A DNA stretch of 64,000 nt from Rickettsiella grylli (lineage in GTDB: Bacteria; Pseudomonadota; Gammaproteobacteria; Diplorickettsiales; Diplorickettsiaceae). A program made the position numbers and the translations under genes. The notes under the pieces were generated by a model that ran no database searches, had not been told where the DNA came from, and saw only the letters and a program-made list of their open reading frames with translations. Each line of letters begins with the position of its first letter. Positions within the stretch are counted from its first letter, which is position 1. Below, piece by piece: positions 62,612 through 64,000 of this stretch. Where the stretch lies: contig NZ_AAQJ02000001.1 in assembly GCF_000168295.1 (NCBI RefSeq), forward strand, positions 1,389,001 through 1,453,000, written 5' to 3'.

Positions 62612-63235
62612 TTAATCTTTTACAATCTCGATATTTTTGTCTTTGGGTATAACAAAACGAAATGTTTGTTTAGGTAGGATGGGATTGAGTTCAATGTGAG
62701 AAAAATTTATCACGGTCTGTTGATCCAATTTATCGATTAAGTGCATTTCATATAATAGGTTATTTTTAAAAATTAACGTAATGTTTTGAAATAATGCATT
62801 TTTATTTTTGGGAAATAATGTAAATCCTTGGATAGTTTTTAAAGGCTGGATAATAAAGCGTTGCGATAAATTTTTAGAAGATTCACTGAGCAAAGCTTGA
62901 GGAGAATCAGGATCAGCTTTTGTTTGTTTTTGAACAGTTATTTGCTGTAAATTAATATCATAAAACCAAATATGCTGGCCATCTGCGATTAATAACTGTT
63001 TTGTAGGTTGATAAATTTCCCAACGAAAATGGCCGGGTCGCTGTAAGGTCATCTCTCCATTCGCTGTCTGCAAAATCTGACCTCGTGGATCGAATACGGT
63101 TTGGGTAAAATGAGCGCGGTAGGTTTGTATGTTATTTAATAACTGACTCAGCGGTTCATCGGCTAACGCGCGTTCGACGCCAAAACAAAGTAAAACGATT
63201 ATAAAGAATACTTTTAATGGATTAAAAAAGTTCAT
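62612..63235 (-). CDS. lolA: Outer-membrane lipoprotein carrier protein LolA
   Basis: Periplasmic chaperone that takes lipoproteins from the LolCDE complex to LolB in the outer membrane. A signal peptide (residues ~1-25, ending RALA) precedes the mature domain, with the family opening LSQLLNNIQTYRAHFTQTV, the GEMTLQRPGHFRWEI segment and IWFYDINLQQITV. The 207-residue length is typical. It overlaps the end of bioD by 4 nt, so the two are translated together although unrelated in function. Confidence 0.93.
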   Translation of the reverse strand: MNFFNPLKVFFIIVLLCFGVERALADEPLSQLLNNIQTYRAHFTQTVFDPRGQILQTANGEMTLQRPGHFRWEIYQPTKQLLIADGQHIWFYDINLQQITVQKQTKADPDSPQALLSESSKNLSQRFIIQPLKTIQGFTLFPKNKNALFQNITLIFKNNLLYEMHLIDKLDQQTVINFSHIELNPILPKQTFRFVIPKDKNIEIVKD

Positions 63236-63906
63236 ACGGTATTGATCAAACGCGACCAGTCAATGTCTATATCAATTTTTTTTTCCTGATAAGGAACCAA
63301 ACTAAAAAAAGGTATTTTCATCGATCGGCTTAAATATAACCCATTCTCTTCGTAAAATTGCATTTTTGGATCAATTTGATTCGCTATACAAGCGACAATC
63401 GAAATATTTCTTTTTTTTAACACTTCATAAGTCAAGAGTGCGTGATTTAAACAACCTAAACGAAGACCCACAACAAGAATGACAGGTAAATCGAATACTT
63501 GCAACAAATCGAGCATCGTTTCTTTTCTATTTAAAGGGACTGCCGCTCCTCCAAAACCTTCTATAATGTAATAATCTTTTTTTAGGTTTAATAAAGGCCC
63601 AATTTCTCCTGCAATACGAGAAACGGTCGGTTGAAGCGCCGACTGAACAACAGCAATAGGGGGAGCCGTTGCCAATCTAAAACAAAAAGGGTTCACTTGG
63701 CTATACGAAAGCGAATGTGTTGCTGCGGTTTGGAGCGCTACCGCATCCGCATTTCGCAGTCCATCCGTTGTCCATTTTGCGCCACTCGAAACGGGTTTTA
63801 AACCCACCGTCGAATAACCACGCGTTTTCAAAAAAGATAATAAATTTAAAGCGATTGTGGTTTTGCCACTATTCGTATCGGTTCCTACAATGAAAAAACC
63901 TTTCAT
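63232..63906 (-). CDS. bioD: Dethiobiotin synthetase
   Basis: ATP-dependent enzyme that closes the ureido ring of dethiobiotin, the step before biotin synthase. The 224-residue protein has the P-loop GTDTNSGKTT (residues 8-17), the LKPVSSGA substrate loop, and IIEGFGGAAVPLN with the second metal-binding Glu. Other bio genes may lie just beyond the window edge on the same strand; the last 94 bases show no complete gene. Confidence 0.94.
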   Translation of the reverse strand: MKGFFIVGTDTNSGKTTIALNLLSFLKTRGYSTVGLKPVSSGAKWTTDGLRNADAVALQTAATHSLSYSQVNPFCFRLATAPPIAVVQSALQPTVSRIAGEIGPLLNLKKDYYIIEGFGGAAVPLNRKETMLDLLQVFDLPVILVVGLRLGCLNHALLTYEVLKKRNISIVACIANQIDPKMQFYEENGLYLSRSMKIPFFSLVPYQEKKIDIDIDWSRLINTV

Positions 63907-64000
63907 ATATTTTTATAACATTAAAAAACTAGAAAAATGATGTTCAAACACGCTTAACCACGAATAATGCTTTTCAAAGGAATCTTAATCTCATGAAGAC

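Noticed and set aside
1-64000. CRISPR arrays, tRNA or rRNA genes, prophage and plasmid-type origin sequences.
   Set aside because: No spaced repeats, cloverleaf or rRNA sequence, phage structural genes or iterons were seen on reading both strands; a tRNAscan/Infernal run would be needed to exclude a divergent tRNA.

Overview
The window is AT-rich, densely coded gammaproteobacterial DNA. It most resembles a host-associated member of the Legionellales, of the Rickettsiella / Coxiella / Legionella kind; this is inferred from gene content, since no searches could be run. The clues are three porins of the Legionella LbtU type, two Legionella/Coxiella-style MFS carriers, large lysine-rich proteins of unknown function, an Rpn-family PD-(D/E)XK element, a sequence matching the PmrA box that controls Dot/Icm effector genes in Legionella and Coxiella, and thinned-out versions of conserved operons (no kdsC, no rpoN).

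Layout. Bases 1-7.4 kb: the 3' part of spoT, pantothenate synthesis (panB-panC), CoA synthesis (coaBC), an LbtU-like porin and a TerC-like membrane protein. 7.5-10.7 kb: two tandem porin genes that are identical over 1476 bp, including start codon and terminator, but have different upstream regions. 10.7-11.3 kb: a gene-free stretch with a probable structured RNA. 11.3-23.3 kb: divergent grxD and sodB, argD, a trans-sulfuration enzyme, a cation efflux protein, xthA, hspQ, sixA, a TPR-methyltransferase, cytochrome c4, engB and an OPT transporter. 23.3-31.5 kb: an ABC importer with a structured leader, then the lipopolysaccharide block kdsD-lptC-lptA-lptB, followed by hpf and purB. 31.5-35.8 kb: clpB, sppA and a type IV pilin.

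36-43.4 kb is the main accessory island. It holds a circularly permuted ATP-grasp ligase, an Fe(II)/2-oxoglutarate oxygenase, two IS256-family elements (one a deleted scar with a perfect 8-bp target duplication, one intact), a sensor kinase ending 1 nt from the intact IS, and a 561-residue protein with a likely metal-binding heme-oxygenase-like half. Removing the scar puts the oxygenase and ligase 49 nt apart, so they were probably one small biosynthetic operon.

43.7-52.9 kb: rpiA, the methyl-cycle pair metK-ahcY, two overlapping MFS paralogues, a multi-pass membrane protein behind the PmrA-like box (best effector candidate), tdk and a thioredoxin-like protein. 53-57.7 kb: two large unknown proteins in line with tusE. 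57.9-64 kb: a BI-1 protein, a CDF-TauE-murI operon, an Rpn element with a decayed partial copy, and bioD-lolA.

Most genes serve core metabolism and envelope building. The biology most worth following is the ligase/oxygenase/metal-oxidase island, the PmrA-boxed membrane protein, the homogenised porin pair and the two unassigned RNA structures. Genus assignment, effector status and all promoter calls are inference by eye.
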